This document shows, one piece after another, positions 16,533-24,390 of a DNA stretch of 64,000 nucleotides. Below the pieces are notes generated by a model, which saw only the letters and a list, made by a program, of their open reading frames with translations, ran no database searches and had not been told where the DNA came from. Origin of the DNA: JBFXAF01 sp050184585 (GTDB lineage Bacteria > Pseudomonadota > Alphaproteobacteria > Rhizobiales > Rhizobiaceae); NCBI GenBank assembly GCA_050184585.1, contig JBFXAF010000002.1, positions 1 to 64,000 of the forward strand. The letters are read 5' to 3'. Numbering within the stretch: position 1 is the stretch's first letter; each line of letters begins with the position of its first letter. The position numbers and the translations under genes are program-made.

Positions 16533-17452
16533 TCCAGCCGATGACGCACGACCCGCTCGATGAACTGAGGACGCGCATTGCCTCCGGCCGCCTGGGGGAG
16601 ACGCTGGACATTCTCGTCAAGGCGCTGCCGAGACGCGGACCGGGGGTCGGCGCGCTGGCCGACTTCCGCAATCGCCTGCTGATCCTGCGCGCCACGGTGT
16701 CCGAAGTCGGCCAGCGCCACATCGAGGGGCGTGCCGCGCCGACCGACGCGACCGAACTGCGCAGGGTGACGGCGGCGACTCTGGAGACGCTGGACGAGAT
16801 CGGCGGCCTGCTCGCGACCGCCGGAGCGACAGGCGAGAAGTTCCTCGCTGCGTTGCCGGCGCCGACCTCCGAGGCGCCCGCGACGTCCGATGCGCCGAGG
16901 CCAGTCCCGGCGCCGACCCCGCCGCTTGTCGCAACTGCCGTCTCGGCAGTGGCGATCACCGCCGCCTCGCCAGCAGTGGCGACCGCGCCGACGGCGCTGC
17001 CGCAATCCCTCGCGGCCTCCGCGCCTGCTTCGGAAACCGATGCCGACGCTCGCACCGAACCCGACGAGGAAATCTTCTTCTCCTACAAGCGCGAGGACCG
17101 CGAAACGGTGCGCATTCTCGTCGATATCCTCAAGGGCCGCGGCTGGTCGGTCTTCTGGGACCCGCAGATCCTTCCTGGCGAGCCGAACTGGGACATGCTC
17201 TTGGAGCGTAAGCTGAACGCCGCGCGCTGCGTCGTCATCGCCTGGAGCAAGCTTGCCGCCAAGTCGAGCTTCGTGCGCACCGAGGCGCATCACGGCCGCA
17301 ACCGCGGCATCCTTGTCGCCGTCACGCTCGACGGCACCATTCCCGCCACCTTCGCCCTGGTGCAGACGGTGAACCTGAAGAACTGGAACGGCGCGAGCGA
17401 CGATCCGAAGATCGAGACGGTCCTCAGGGGGATCGAGAAACTGCTCGCCTGA
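16529..17452 (+). CDS. TIR-domain protein with N-terminal effector-associated-like domain
   Basis: A 307-residue protein. Residues about 8-92 form a helical domain (FRNRLLILRATVSEV...AATLETLDEI) that matches the pattern of the N-terminal domain of the ABC ATPase in the same operon. An Ala/Pro/Thr-rich linker spans about 100-178. The C-terminal TIR domain (181-307) begins with EIFFSYKRED, continues with WSVFWDPQILPGEPNW and LLERKL, where Glu226 sits at the place of the catalytic glutamate of NAD-cleaving TIR enzymes, and includes VVIAWSKLAAKSSFVRTEA. By family it may be an NADase or a scaffold. The start ATG 16529 overlaps the previous stop; ATG 16541 is a second option. The neighbourhood suggests it is the effector of the operon. 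Confidence 0.88.
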   Translation: MIQPMTHDPLDELRTRIASGRLGETLDILVKALPRRGPGVGALADFRNRLLILRATVSEVGQRHIEGRAAPTDATELRRVTAATLETLDEIGGLLATAGATGEKFLAALPAPTSEAPATSDAPRPVPAPTPPLVATAVSAVAITAASPAVATAPTALPQSLAASAPASETDADARTEPDEEIFFSYKREDRETVRILVDILKGRGWSVFWDPQILPGEPNWDMLLERKLNAARCVVIAWSKLAAKSSFVRTEAHHGRNRGILVAVTLDGTIPATFALVQTVNLKNWNGASDDPKIETVLRGIEKLLA

Positions 17453-17455
17453 ACG

Positions 17456-18073
17456 CTATGTCCGCCGGACCGGTTGCCTCAGCACGGTCTTGAGTTTCTC
17501 CGGAGCTGTCCTGCGCGGATCGGAAAGGTAGATCTCGTGGTGCTTGCCCGTCACCGCGAGGCCGTTGGCCGGCAGGAATTCCTCGTGCAGCGTCTTGAGG
17601 ACCGGACCTTCGTCGTCATAGGACCCGACATGCATGGTCTGGACCGCGAGCCCTTCGTCGTAGCGTTCCAGACGCAGGCTCGACGGTCTCTCGCCGAGCT
17701 TGCCCCCGGCCTTCGCGACTGCCGCTTCGAACATCGCCGGCGTGATCCAGTCGGGCTGCATGATCATCATGGTCCACGACCATTTCGCCTTCTCGCGCGT
17801 CGCGAAGGTCGTCATGTCGTCGGCCCACCAAAGGCCCTCGAGCGGCATCACGCCGTAGTCGCGGCCGAGTTCATTCCTGGACATGAACTTGAGCGGGTAG
17901 CTCACCGAGTAGAGCCATTCGACCGCCCGCTTGTAGTCGGTCGAGACGTTCGGATCGCCCTTGCCGTCGACCATCAGGAACTGCATGGACGGGGCCTCGA
18001 CCAGCACGAACCTGCCGGCCGGCGGCTGCCAGAGCTCCTTCATCGATTTCTTGAAATCGACCTTCTCCGCCAT
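17456..18073 (-). CDS. GyrI-like domain protein
   Basis: A 205-residue protein with a SbmC/GyrI-like small-molecule-binding fold. Typical features are APSMQFLMVDGKGDPN near the start, EGLWWADDM in the middle and the C-terminal KHHEIYLSDPRRTAPEKLKT. Stand-alone proteins of this kind bind ligands of unknown identity. ATG 18073 begins the conserved sequence MAEKVDFKK; the frame runs further upstream only through the LysE gene. It lies five bases after the LysE-family gene on the same strand, so it is probably co-transcribed with it, and is convergent with the TIR gene, three bases away. Confidence 0.88.
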   Translation of the reverse strand: MAEKVDFKKSMKELWQPPAGRFVLVEAPSMQFLMVDGKGDPNVSTDYKRAVEWLYSVSYPLKFMSRNELGRDYGVMPLEGLWWADDMTTFATREKAKWSWTMMIMQPDWITPAMFEAAVAKAGGKLGERPSSLRLERYDEGLAVQTMHVGSYDDEGPVLKTLHEEFLPANGLAVTGKHHEIYLSDPRRTAPEKLKTVLRQPVRRT

Positions 18074-18078
18074 CGCGC

Positions 18079-18690
18079 TCAGCGCTCGGTCAGCGCCAGT
18101 CGCGCCCCCAGCGCCACGAAGGCCGCGGCGAAGGTCCGCCGCATCCAGGCGACCACGGCCGGGCGCGAGACAACATGGTCGCGCATCGCCGCCGCGAACA
18201 GGCCATAGAGCGCGAAGACGCCAAAGGTCATCGCCATGAACACGCCGGAAAGCTCCAGCATCCGGGCGAGCGGGCTCGGGTCGTCCGTCGCGATGAACTG
18301 CGGCAGGAACGCCACGAAGAAGATCGACAGTTTCGGGTTGAGCAGGTTGATCACGATGCCGTCGACCATGATGCGCCAGACAGTCCGCGACGGCGCGCCC
18401 GGCTCGACCTTGAGGGCGCCCTTCTCCCTGAGCGTCTGCCAAGCCATCCAGAGCAGGTATGCGACGCCGGCGTATTTCACGATGGCGAAGAGCAGAGCGC
18501 TGGTGTGGAGCAGCGCCGCCAGTCCCAGCATCGCCGCGACGAGATGCGGGACGATCCCGAGCGTGCAGGCCATGGCTGCGTAGACGCTCGCCCGGCCGCC
18601 CTGCGAGAGCCCCGCCGCGAGCGTGTAGACCACGCCGGTGCCCGGCGACGCGACGATGACGAAGGTGGTGATGAGGAATTCGATCGACAT
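18079..18690 (-). CDS. LysE/RhtB family amino-acid exporter
   Basis: A 203-residue inner-membrane protein with about six hydrophobic helices, the standard length of the LysE/RhtB family. The N-terminal motif ASPGTGVVYTLAAGLSQGGR and the central NLLNPKLSIFFVAFLPQFI are diagnostic. Members export amino acids such as lysine, homoserine or threonine; the substrate here is unknown. ATG 18690 is the start. It is followed by the GyrI-like gene on the same strand. Confidence 0.93.
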   Translation of the reverse strand: MSIEFLITTFVIVASPGTGVVYTLAAGLSQGGRASVYAAMACTLGIVPHLVAAMLGLAALLHTSALLFAIVKYAGVAYLLWMAWQTLREKGALKVEPGAPSRTVWRIMVDGIVINLLNPKLSIFFVAFLPQFIATDDPSPLARMLELSGVFMAMTFGVFALYGLFAAAMRDHVVSRPAVVAWMRRTFAAAFVALGARLALTER

Positions 18691-18735
18691 GGCCTCAGCA
18701 GGCCATTGGCGGGACCCTCTGTCAACGCGTGGCCG

Positions 18736-19776
18736 TCACGTTCCCGCCAGCCTCCTGCCGTCGTCTCCGAAGAAGTGCAGCCGATCGGCCGGTACCGCGA
18801 TGGCCAGCCGGTCGCCCGGCTCGGCTGTCGCCCGTCCGGGAACGCGCACGATGATGCGACCTCCGGCCGCCGCGGCATAGAGGAAGCTCTCCGCTCCGAC
18901 AGGCTCCACCGCCTCCACCGTTGCGTCGAGCCGGAGGTCGCCGTCCGCAGCCGCGGCGCTTCGCATGTCTTCCGGCCGGAAGCCGAGCGTGGCGGCGCCC
19001 GTCGGAGGCGACACACCGGCGAAGGCGCCGCTTGCCGCCTCGATCGACAACAGGTTCATCGGCGGCGCGCCGATGAATCCTGCCACGAAGATCGACGCCG
19101 GCTTCTCGTAGATGTCGAGCGGCTTGCCGGCCTGCTCGACGATGCCGGCGTTCATCACCACCAGCAGGTCGGCCAGAGTCATCGCCTCCAGTTGGTCGTG
19201 GGTGACATAGACGCTGGTGACGCCGAGCGCGCGCTGCAGGTTCTTGATCTCGACTCGCATCTGCCCGCGCAGCTTGGCGTCGAGGTTGGAGAGAGGCTCG
19301 TCGAACAGGAACACCTTCGGATTGCGCACGATGGCGCGGCCCATGGCGACGCGCTGACGCTGCCCGCCGGAAAGCTCTCGCGGCCGCCGGTCGAGCAGAT
19401 GCGCCAGTTCGAGCGTCTTCGCCGTTTCCCGTACCCGCCGGTCGATCTCGTCCCTGGGCGTGCCGCGGTTGCGCAGCCCGTAGGCCATGTTGTCGTAGAC
19501 CTTCATGTGCGGGTAGAGCGCGTAGCTCTGGAAAACCATGGCGATGTCGCGCTCGGCCGGTCCCACCGTATTGACGACCTTGCCGTCAATCGAGGCGGTG
19601 CCCTCCGTGATCGTCTCCAGCCCGGCGATCATTCTCAGCAGCGTCGACTTCCCGCATCCGGACGGCCCGACGAGAACGCAGAGCTGCCTGTCGGGGATCG
19701 CGATGGAGACGCCCTTCACCGCCTCGATGCCGCCCGGGTAGACCTTGCGGACGTCCTTGAGTTCGACGGTCGCCAT
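18736..19776 (-). CDS. ugpC: Glycerol-3-phosphate ABC importer, ATP-binding protein
   Basis: A 346-residue CUT1-type ATPase. Visible motifs are Walker A GPSGCGKST (38-46), Q-loop in AMVFQSYALYPHM, signature LSGGQ, Walker B FLFDEPLSNLD and the switch histidine in YVTHDQ. A C-terminal TOBE/MalK-like regulatory domain fills about residues 240-346. It energises uptake through UgpA and UgpE and lies last in the ugpB-ugpA-ugpE-ugpC order, 10 bp after ugpE. The specific substrate assignment rests on the whole cluster, mainly UgpB. Confidence 0.93.
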   Translation of the reverse strand: MATVELKDVRKVYPGGIEAVKGVSIAIPDRQLCVLVGPSGCGKSTLLRMIAGLETITEGTASIDGKVVNTVGPAERDIAMVFQSYALYPHMKVYDNMAYGLRNRGTPRDEIDRRVRETAKTLELAHLLDRRPRELSGGQRQRVAMGRAIVRNPKVFLFDEPLSNLDAKLRGQMRVEIKNLQRALGVTSVYVTHDQLEAMTLADLLVVMNAGIVEQAGKPLDIYEKPASIFVAGFIGAPPMNLLSIEAASGAFAGVSPPTGAATLGFRPEDMRSAAAADGDLRLDATVEAVEPVGAESFLYAAAAGGRIIVRVPGRATAEPGDRLAIAVPADRLHFFGDDGRRLAGT

Positions 19777-19786
19777 CGTCTCTCCC

Positions 19787-20635
19787 TTACTTCTCGCTGT
19801 CCACCAGCCCGCGCACGAACCAGCGCTGCATCGCCACCACGACGATGATCGGCGGCACGATGGCGAGCATGCAGGTCACCATGACCAGATGCCATTCCGT
19901 GTCGGCGTCGGCGAAGGAGATCATCTTCCTCAGCGCGATCACGATGGTGTTCATGTCGTTGCGGTTGGTGACGAGCAGCGGCCACAGATATTGCGTCCAG
20001 CCATAGATGAACAGGATGACGAACAGCGCAGCGATGTTGGTGCGCGAGAGCGGCAGCAGGATATCCTTGAAGAACCGCCACGGCCCCGCGCCGTCCACGC
20101 GAGCGGCTTCGACGAGTTCACCCGGAATGGTCAGGAAGAACTGCCGGAACAGCAGCGTCGCCGTCGCCGATGCCATCAGCGGAAGCGTGAGGCCCGTGTA
20201 GGTGTCGATGAGCCCGAGGTTCACCATCACCCTGTATGTGGGCAGGATGCGCACCTCTACAGGCAGCATCAGCGTGATGAAGATGAGCCAGAAGAAGGTC
20301 ATGCGGAACGGGAAACGGAAGAAGACGATCGCGTAGGCCGACAGGATCGAGATCACGATCTTCCCTATGGCGATGGCGAGAGCCACCAGGGTCGTGTTGA
20401 GGAGAAGGGTCGAGACCGGCACGCCGCCGATGCGACCCACGCCGCCGAACAGGGCTTCGTAATAGTTCTCGAAGAACCGGTCGCCCGGGATGAGCGGCAG
20501 CGGCGGCCTGAGAATGGTCTGCAGCGAATGCGTCGACGCCACGAAGGTGTAGTAGATCGGGAACGCCACGATCACGATGCCGACGATGAGCAGCGCGTGG
20601 GCGATGAACGTGCGGATCGGAGAGGACTCGGTCAT
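19787..20635 (-). CDS. ugpE: Glycerol-3-phosphate ABC importer, permease UgpE
   Basis: A 282-residue binding-protein-dependent permease of the CUT1 MalG type with six membrane helices. The EAA loop is in ELVEAARVDGAGPWRFFKDI, followed by the conserved LPLSRTNIAALFV. It forms the translocation pore with UgpA in the inner membrane. Its start ATG 20635 lies about 170 bp after ugpA; that gap holds a palindromic repeat element. It is followed closely by ugpC. Confidence 0.93.
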   Translation of the reverse strand: MTESSPIRTFIAHALLIVGIVIVAFPIYYTFVASTHSLQTILRPPLPLIPGDRFFENYYEALFGGVGRIGGVPVSTLLLNTTLVALAIAIGKIVISILSAYAIVFFRFPFRMTFFWLIFITLMLPVEVRILPTYRVMVNLGLIDTYTGLTLPLMASATATLLFRQFFLTIPGELVEAARVDGAGPWRFFKDILLPLSRTNIAALFVILFIYGWTQYLWPLLVTNRNDMNTIVIALRKMISFADADTEWHLVMVTCMLAIVPPIIVVVAMQRWFVRGLVDSEK

Positions 20636-20640
20636 GGCCT

Positions 20641-20793
20641 CTCCTCCCCCCTTGCGGGGGAGGTGCCGCCGAAGGCGGCGGAGGGGGTAGCCTCAAAGGG
20701 CACCTCCCAACTGATGCGGAGACAAGGCCTATGCGCTGCCGCAATGACCCCACCCGGCCGCTTCGCGGCCCCCCTCCCCGCGAGGGGGAGGGC
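20641..20793. repeat. Paired palindromic intergenic repeat between ugpA and ugpE
   Basis: The gap holds two GC-rich hairpins facing each other. The left one reads CTCCCCCCTTGCGGGGGAG followed by GCCGCCGAAGGCGGC. The right one reads CGGCCGCTTCGCGGCC and then CCCTCCCCGCGAGGGGGAGGG. About 70 bp lie between. The same architecture recurs at 61362-61538, so it belongs to a dispersed family of alphaproteobacterial palindromic units. In an operon it may stabilise or process the mRNA. Confidence 0.85.
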
Positions 20794-20803
20794 AAGGTGC
20801 GCT

Positions 20804-21688
20804 TTACCCATAGTGCACCTTCTTCTCGACGTAGCGGAACTGGATGGCGGTGAGCGCGATGACGATGACCATCAGGATCACCGACTGCGCCGCCGAGTCC
20901 CCCAGGATCAGGTTCACGAAGCCGTCATTGTAGACCTTGTAGACCAGCGTCTCGGTCGCCTTTCCCGGTCCGCCGCCGGTGACGGCGTGGATGATGCCGA
21001 ACGTGTCGAAGAAGGCGTAGACCGTGTTGACCACCAGCAGGAAGAACGTCGTCGGGGCCAGCAGCGGGAAGACGATCGTCCAGAAGCGCTTTGTCGGCCG
21101 CGCCCCGTCTATCGCCGCCGCCTCGATCAGCGACTTCGGGATCGCCTGCAGGCCGGCGACGAAGAACAGGAAATTGTAGCTGATCTGCTTCCAGGAGGCG
21201 GCCGCGACCACCAGCACCATCGCGTCGGTGCCGTTGAGCAGCGGGTCCCAGGCGATGCCGGCCGAGCGCAGCATGTAGGCGATGGTGCCGATGGAGGGGT
21301 TGAACAGGAACAGCCACAGCATGCCGGCGATCGCCGCCGCCACCGCGTAAGGCCAGATCATCAGCGTGCGGTAGATGCCCTTTGCGCGCACCACCCGGTC
21401 GGCCATCACGGCGAGCAGAAGCGCCAGTCCCATCGCCACCGCCGCCGTCGCGACGGAGAAGACGATCGTGACCTGGACCGAGTTGAGATAGTTCGGATCG
21501 GCCAGCACCTTGGAGAAGTTCTGGAACCAGACGAACCGGCTCCGAAGGCCGAACGGATCCTCCTTGAGCATCGACTGGTACAGCGCCTGGCTCGTCGGCC
21601 AGTAGAAGAAGATGGCCGTGATGGCGAGTTGCGGCGCCAGCAGCAGGTAGGGCAGCACCCTGTTTGGGAAGACGACGCGGGGGGTCAT
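20804..21688 (-). CDS. ugpA: Glycerol-3-phosphate ABC importer, permease UgpA
   Basis: A 294-residue CUT1 MalF-type permease with six membrane helices. The EAA loop is in KSLIEAAAIDGARPTKRFW, and the start RVLPYLLLAPQLAITAIFFYWP is typical of UgpA. It pairs with UgpE. ATG 21688 is 55 bp after the end of ugpB, with a strong hairpin in between that could set the ratio of binding protein to permease. It ends at the palindromic repeat before ugpE. Confidence 0.93.
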   Translation of the reverse strand: MTPRVVFPNRVLPYLLLAPQLAITAIFFYWPTSQALYQSMLKEDPFGLRSRFVWFQNFSKVLADPNYLNSVQVTIVFSVATAAVAMGLALLLAVMADRVVRAKGIYRTLMIWPYAVAAAIAGMLWLFLFNPSIGTIAYMLRSAGIAWDPLLNGTDAMVLVVAAASWKQISYNFLFFVAGLQAIPKSLIEAAAIDGARPTKRFWTIVFPLLAPTTFFLLVVNTVYAFFDTFGIIHAVTGGGPGKATETLVYKVYNDGFVNLILGDSAAQSVILMVIVIALTAIQFRYVEKKVHYG

Positions 21689-21700
21689 GACGGCGGCCGT

Positions 21701-21729
21701 TCACCCTCCCCACGGGGGGGGGAGGGTGA
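21701..21729. repeat. Hairpin between ugpB and ugpA
   Basis: Arms TCACCCTCCCC (21701-21711) and GGGGAGGGTGA (21719-21729) form a perfect 11-bp stem. There is no run of T after it in either direction, so it is not a classical terminator. Its sequence matches the GC-rich half of the palindromic units at 20641 and 61362. In its place after the binding-protein gene it may stabilise the upstream mRNA, as in other importer operons; that is inference. Confidence 0.75.
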
Positions 21730-21743
21730 CAAGGCATGTGCCT

Positions 21744-23054
21744 CTAGTTCCCCAGCGCTTCCTGGATCGCCGCGTTGCCGCGTTCGACGGCCTTGTCGAG
21801 CGCCGTCTTGGCGTCCTGCTCGCCGGCGAGCATCTTCTCGAACTCCTCGTTCTGGATGTCGCGCACCTGCGGCAGGTTGATCAGCCGCACACCCTTGGAG
21901 TTGGCGGTCGGGGCCTTGCCCATCATCTGGGTGATCGGGATCTCGCGGCCCGGATTCTTCTCGTAGAAGCCGGAGGCCTTGGTCGCCTCGTAGGCGGCGA
22001 GCGTCACCGGCAGGTAGCCGGACACCTGGTGCAGCCTCGACTGGATCTCGGTCTGCGACAGGAAGGTGAAGAACGCCGCGACCCCCTTGTACTCCTCCTC
22101 GTCATGGCCGCCGAACACCCAGAGGCTGGCGCCGCCGGGAATGGTGTTCTGCGGCGTGCCCTCGAGGTCCGGATAATAGGGCAGCTGGCCGAGGCCGTAG
22201 TTCATGCCCGACTTGATCACGTCGCCGAGCCCGCCCGACGATTCGGTGAAGATGCCGCATTCGCCGGCGAGGAAGACCTGCTTGGCCTCGGCGGTGCGCC
22301 CGCCGTAACGGAAGACCTCTTCCTTGGCGAGGTCGGCGATCGTCTGGAAGTGCTTGACGAACGGCTCGGAGTTGAAGGTCAGCTCGACGTCCGTCGAGGC
22401 GAGCCCGTTCTCGTTGGTGCCGTACTGCAGATTGTTCCAGGCGGCGAAGTTCTCCAGCCCGATCCAGGTCAGCCAGGTCGAGGTATAGCCGCAGGGCGCC
22501 GCGCCGCTCGACTTGATCTTGCGCGCGGCGTCGAACACCTCGGGCCAGGTCTTCGGCGGATTGTCGGCGTCGAGGCCGGCCTTCTGGAAGATGTCCTTGT
22601 TGTAGTAGAGGATCGGCGACGACGAGTTGTACGGGAACGACAGCATCGTGCCGTCCGGCTTCGAGTAATAGGCGACGATGCCCGGCAGGTATTCGCCCTT
22701 GTCGAAGGCCTTGCCGCTCATGGACAGGATTTCCGCCACCGGCTTGACCGCGCCCTCGGCGCCCATCATGACGCCGGTGCCGACGTCGAAGACCTGCAGG
22801 ATGTGCGGCGGCTGCTGTGCGCGGAAGGCCGCGATGCCGGCATTGAGCGTCTCGGGATAGGTTCCCTTGAAGACCGGAACGACCTTATAATCGCTCTGGC
22901 TTTCGTTGAATTCCTTCGACAGTGTCTCCACGACCTCGTTGTTGGCGCCGGTCATGGCGTGCCACCACTGGATTTCCGTGACGGCGAAGGCCGAGCTCGA
23001 ATAGAGCACGGTCGCCGCGATGGCCGATACGGCCATAAACCGCTGAGATTTCAT
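21744..23054 (-). CDS. ugpB: Glycerol-3-phosphate ABC importer, periplasmic binding protein
   Basis: A 436-residue extracellular solute-binding protein of family 1. A signal peptide spans residues 1-24 (cleavage at AFA-VTEI). The UgpB features TEIQWWHAMTGANN, FKGTYPETLNAGIAAFRA and LQVFDVGTGVMM are present, which supports sn-glycerol-3-phosphate or a glycerophosphodiester as ligand. ATG 23054 is preceded by GGGAGAAAA. It is the first gene of the ugpB-ugpA-ugpE-ugpC operon. In other bacteria the operon is induced by phosphate shortage; I did not find a clear Pho box. Confidence 0.95.
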   Translation of the reverse strand: MKSQRFMAVSAIAATVLYSSSAFAVTEIQWWHAMTGANNEVVETLSKEFNESQSDYKVVPVFKGTYPETLNAGIAAFRAQQPPHILQVFDVGTGVMMGAEGAVKPVAEILSMSGKAFDKGEYLPGIVAYYSKPDGTMLSFPYNSSSPILYYNKDIFQKAGLDADNPPKTWPEVFDAARKIKSSGAAPCGYTSTWLTWIGLENFAAWNNLQYGTNENGLASTDVELTFNSEPFVKHFQTIADLAKEEVFRYGGRTAEAKQVFLAGECGIFTESSGGLGDVIKSGMNYGLGQLPYYPDLEGTPQNTIPGGASLWVFGGHDEEEYKGVAAFFTFLSQTEIQSRLHQVSGYLPVTLAAYEATKASGFYEKNPGREIPITQMMGKAPTANSKGVRLINLPQVRDIQNEEFEKMLAGEQDAKTALDKAVERGNAAIQEALGN

Positions 23055-23226
23055 TGTTTTCTCCCGCATATCATTGGCTGGGGCCTAAGCCCCGCGGGAG
23101 GGAGTATCCGACGAATGTGACAGGCGGACAACGCCTTTGTCGACGTCGAGGCACGACGCAGCGACACCTCGTGCGACTCGTACGCCGGCAAAGGACCGGC
23201 GACGCCACGCCGCCCGGTTGCGCGGT

Positions 23227-24312
23227 CTATTGCGGCATGACGCCCGTGTAGAGCGACACCGGACGCAACAGGCGCCCGCCGCGCCGCTGCTCGATCGAAT
23301 GCGCGGTCCAGCCGGCGGCGCGGCCGACCGCGAACACCGGCGTGAAGGCTTCGCGCGGCACCTTCAGCGCGTCGAGCAGGATCGCCGTGTAGAACTCGAC
23401 ATTTGTGTCCAGCGCCCTGCCGGGCTTGGCCTTCGCCAGCGCAATGCGGGCATAGGCTTCCACTTCGGCGGCAAGGCCCAGATCGCCGCCCTGCCCCAGG
23501 CGCGCCACCGCCGCCTTCAGCACGTCGGCGCGCGGGTCGCGCACCTTGTAGATGCGGTGGCCGAAGCCCATCAGCCGCTCGCCGCGCGCCAGCGCGGCGT
23601 CGATCCAGGGCGCGATGTTTTCGCGGCTGCCTATGGCGTCGAGCATGTCGAGCACCGGCCCCGGCGCGCCACCATGCAGCGGGCCGGACAGAGCGCAGTA
23701 GCCCGCCGTCGCGGCCATGAACAGGTCGGCCTGCGTGGACGCCACCACCCTCGCGGCGAAGGTCGAGGCGTTCATGCCGTGATCCGAGACCGTGACCAGA
23801 TAGGCGTCGAGCGCCGCGGCCTCCTCCACTCCCGGCGTCGCACCGCGCAGCATGGCGAGCAGGTCGGCGGCATGGCCGAGCGAGGGGTCGGGCGCGACCG
23901 GCGGCTTGCCCGCAGCCTGCCTGACGATCGCCGCCACCAGGACCGGCGCCGCCCCGACAAGCGTGACTTCCGGGCGAACGCCGTTTTCCTCGACGAGCGC
24001 GGCGATCCCGGCGCGGAAGCCGTCGACGGCCGGCGCGCCCTCGGTCGCCGGCAGTATCCGGGCGAGCCTCGCGAACGCGCGCACCCTCGCGCCGGCGAGC
24101 GCGCCCCGCACCTCCGTACCGTCCAACGTCTCGTCCCGCGCCGCCGACCAGAGTCTTGCGACAACGCCCTCGAAGCCCGTTTCGCGCGCGAGGTCGTCGA
24201 CCCGGCGACCGGCGATGATCAGTTCCCCGCGCTCGCCGTCGACATGGGAGAGCGCGGTTGTCGCCGCGACCACCCCGTCGAGGCCGGCGGCTGGAGACGT
24301 GTGAAGGGTCAT
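23227..24312 (-). CDS. Citrate synthase family protein
   Basis: A 361-residue protein of the short citrate synthase/2-methylcitrate synthase class. The active-site histidines are present in SGPLHGGAPG and GFGHRIYK. At the position of the catalytic aspartate the protein has glutamate (NVEFYT), which may be usual in this subfamily but could also mean altered chemistry. ATG 24312 has a strong AAGGAG ribosome binding site. It is divergent from a second citrate-synthase-like gene with a DNA-binding domain, and their shared promoter region holds a perfect inverted repeat. It probably acts in propionate or a related acyl-CoA pathway rather than as the main citrate synthase, but this is inference. 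Confidence 0.87.
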   Translation of the reverse strand: MTLHTSPAAGLDGVVAATTALSHVDGERGELIIAGRRVDDLARETGFEGVVARLWSAARDETLDGTEVRGALAGARVRAFARLARILPATEGAPAVDGFRAGIAALVEENGVRPEVTLVGAAPVLVAAIVRQAAGKPPVAPDPSLGHAADLLAMLRGATPGVEEAAALDAYLVTVSDHGMNASTFAARVVASTQADLFMAATAGYCALSGPLHGGAPGPVLDMLDAIGSRENIAPWIDAALARGERLMGFGHRIYKVRDPRADVLKAAVARLGQGGDLGLAAEVEAYARIALAKAKPGRALDTNVEFYTAILLDALKVPREAFTPVFAVGRAAGWTAHSIEQRRGGRLLRPVSLYTGVMPQ

Positions 24313-24355
24313 GGTGAAGCTCCTTGCTGCGATGCAACAAGGATGGGCGTCTTTT

Positions 24356-24390
24356 CATATTGATCAATCTTGATTAGCTTGATCAATATG
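24356..24390. promoter_or_regulatory. Perfect inverted repeat operator between two citrate-synthase-like genes
   Basis: Arms CATATTGATCAA (24356-24367) and TTGATCAATATG (24379-24390) are perfect inverted copies separated by 11 bp. Each contains the self-palindrome TTGATCAA, and the spacer holds a third partial copy (CTTGATTAGC). The right arm includes the ATG of the HTH-citrate synthase gene. For the minus-strand gene a promoter TTGATC, 17 bp, TCAATA fits over the site. The likely binder is the MerR-like domain of the divergent protein. Confidence 0.8.

Noticed and set aside
18175..21880. Two long plus-strand open frames across the LysE and ugp genes
   Set aside because: They are antisense to well-supported transporter genes and show no domain or ribosome binding site.
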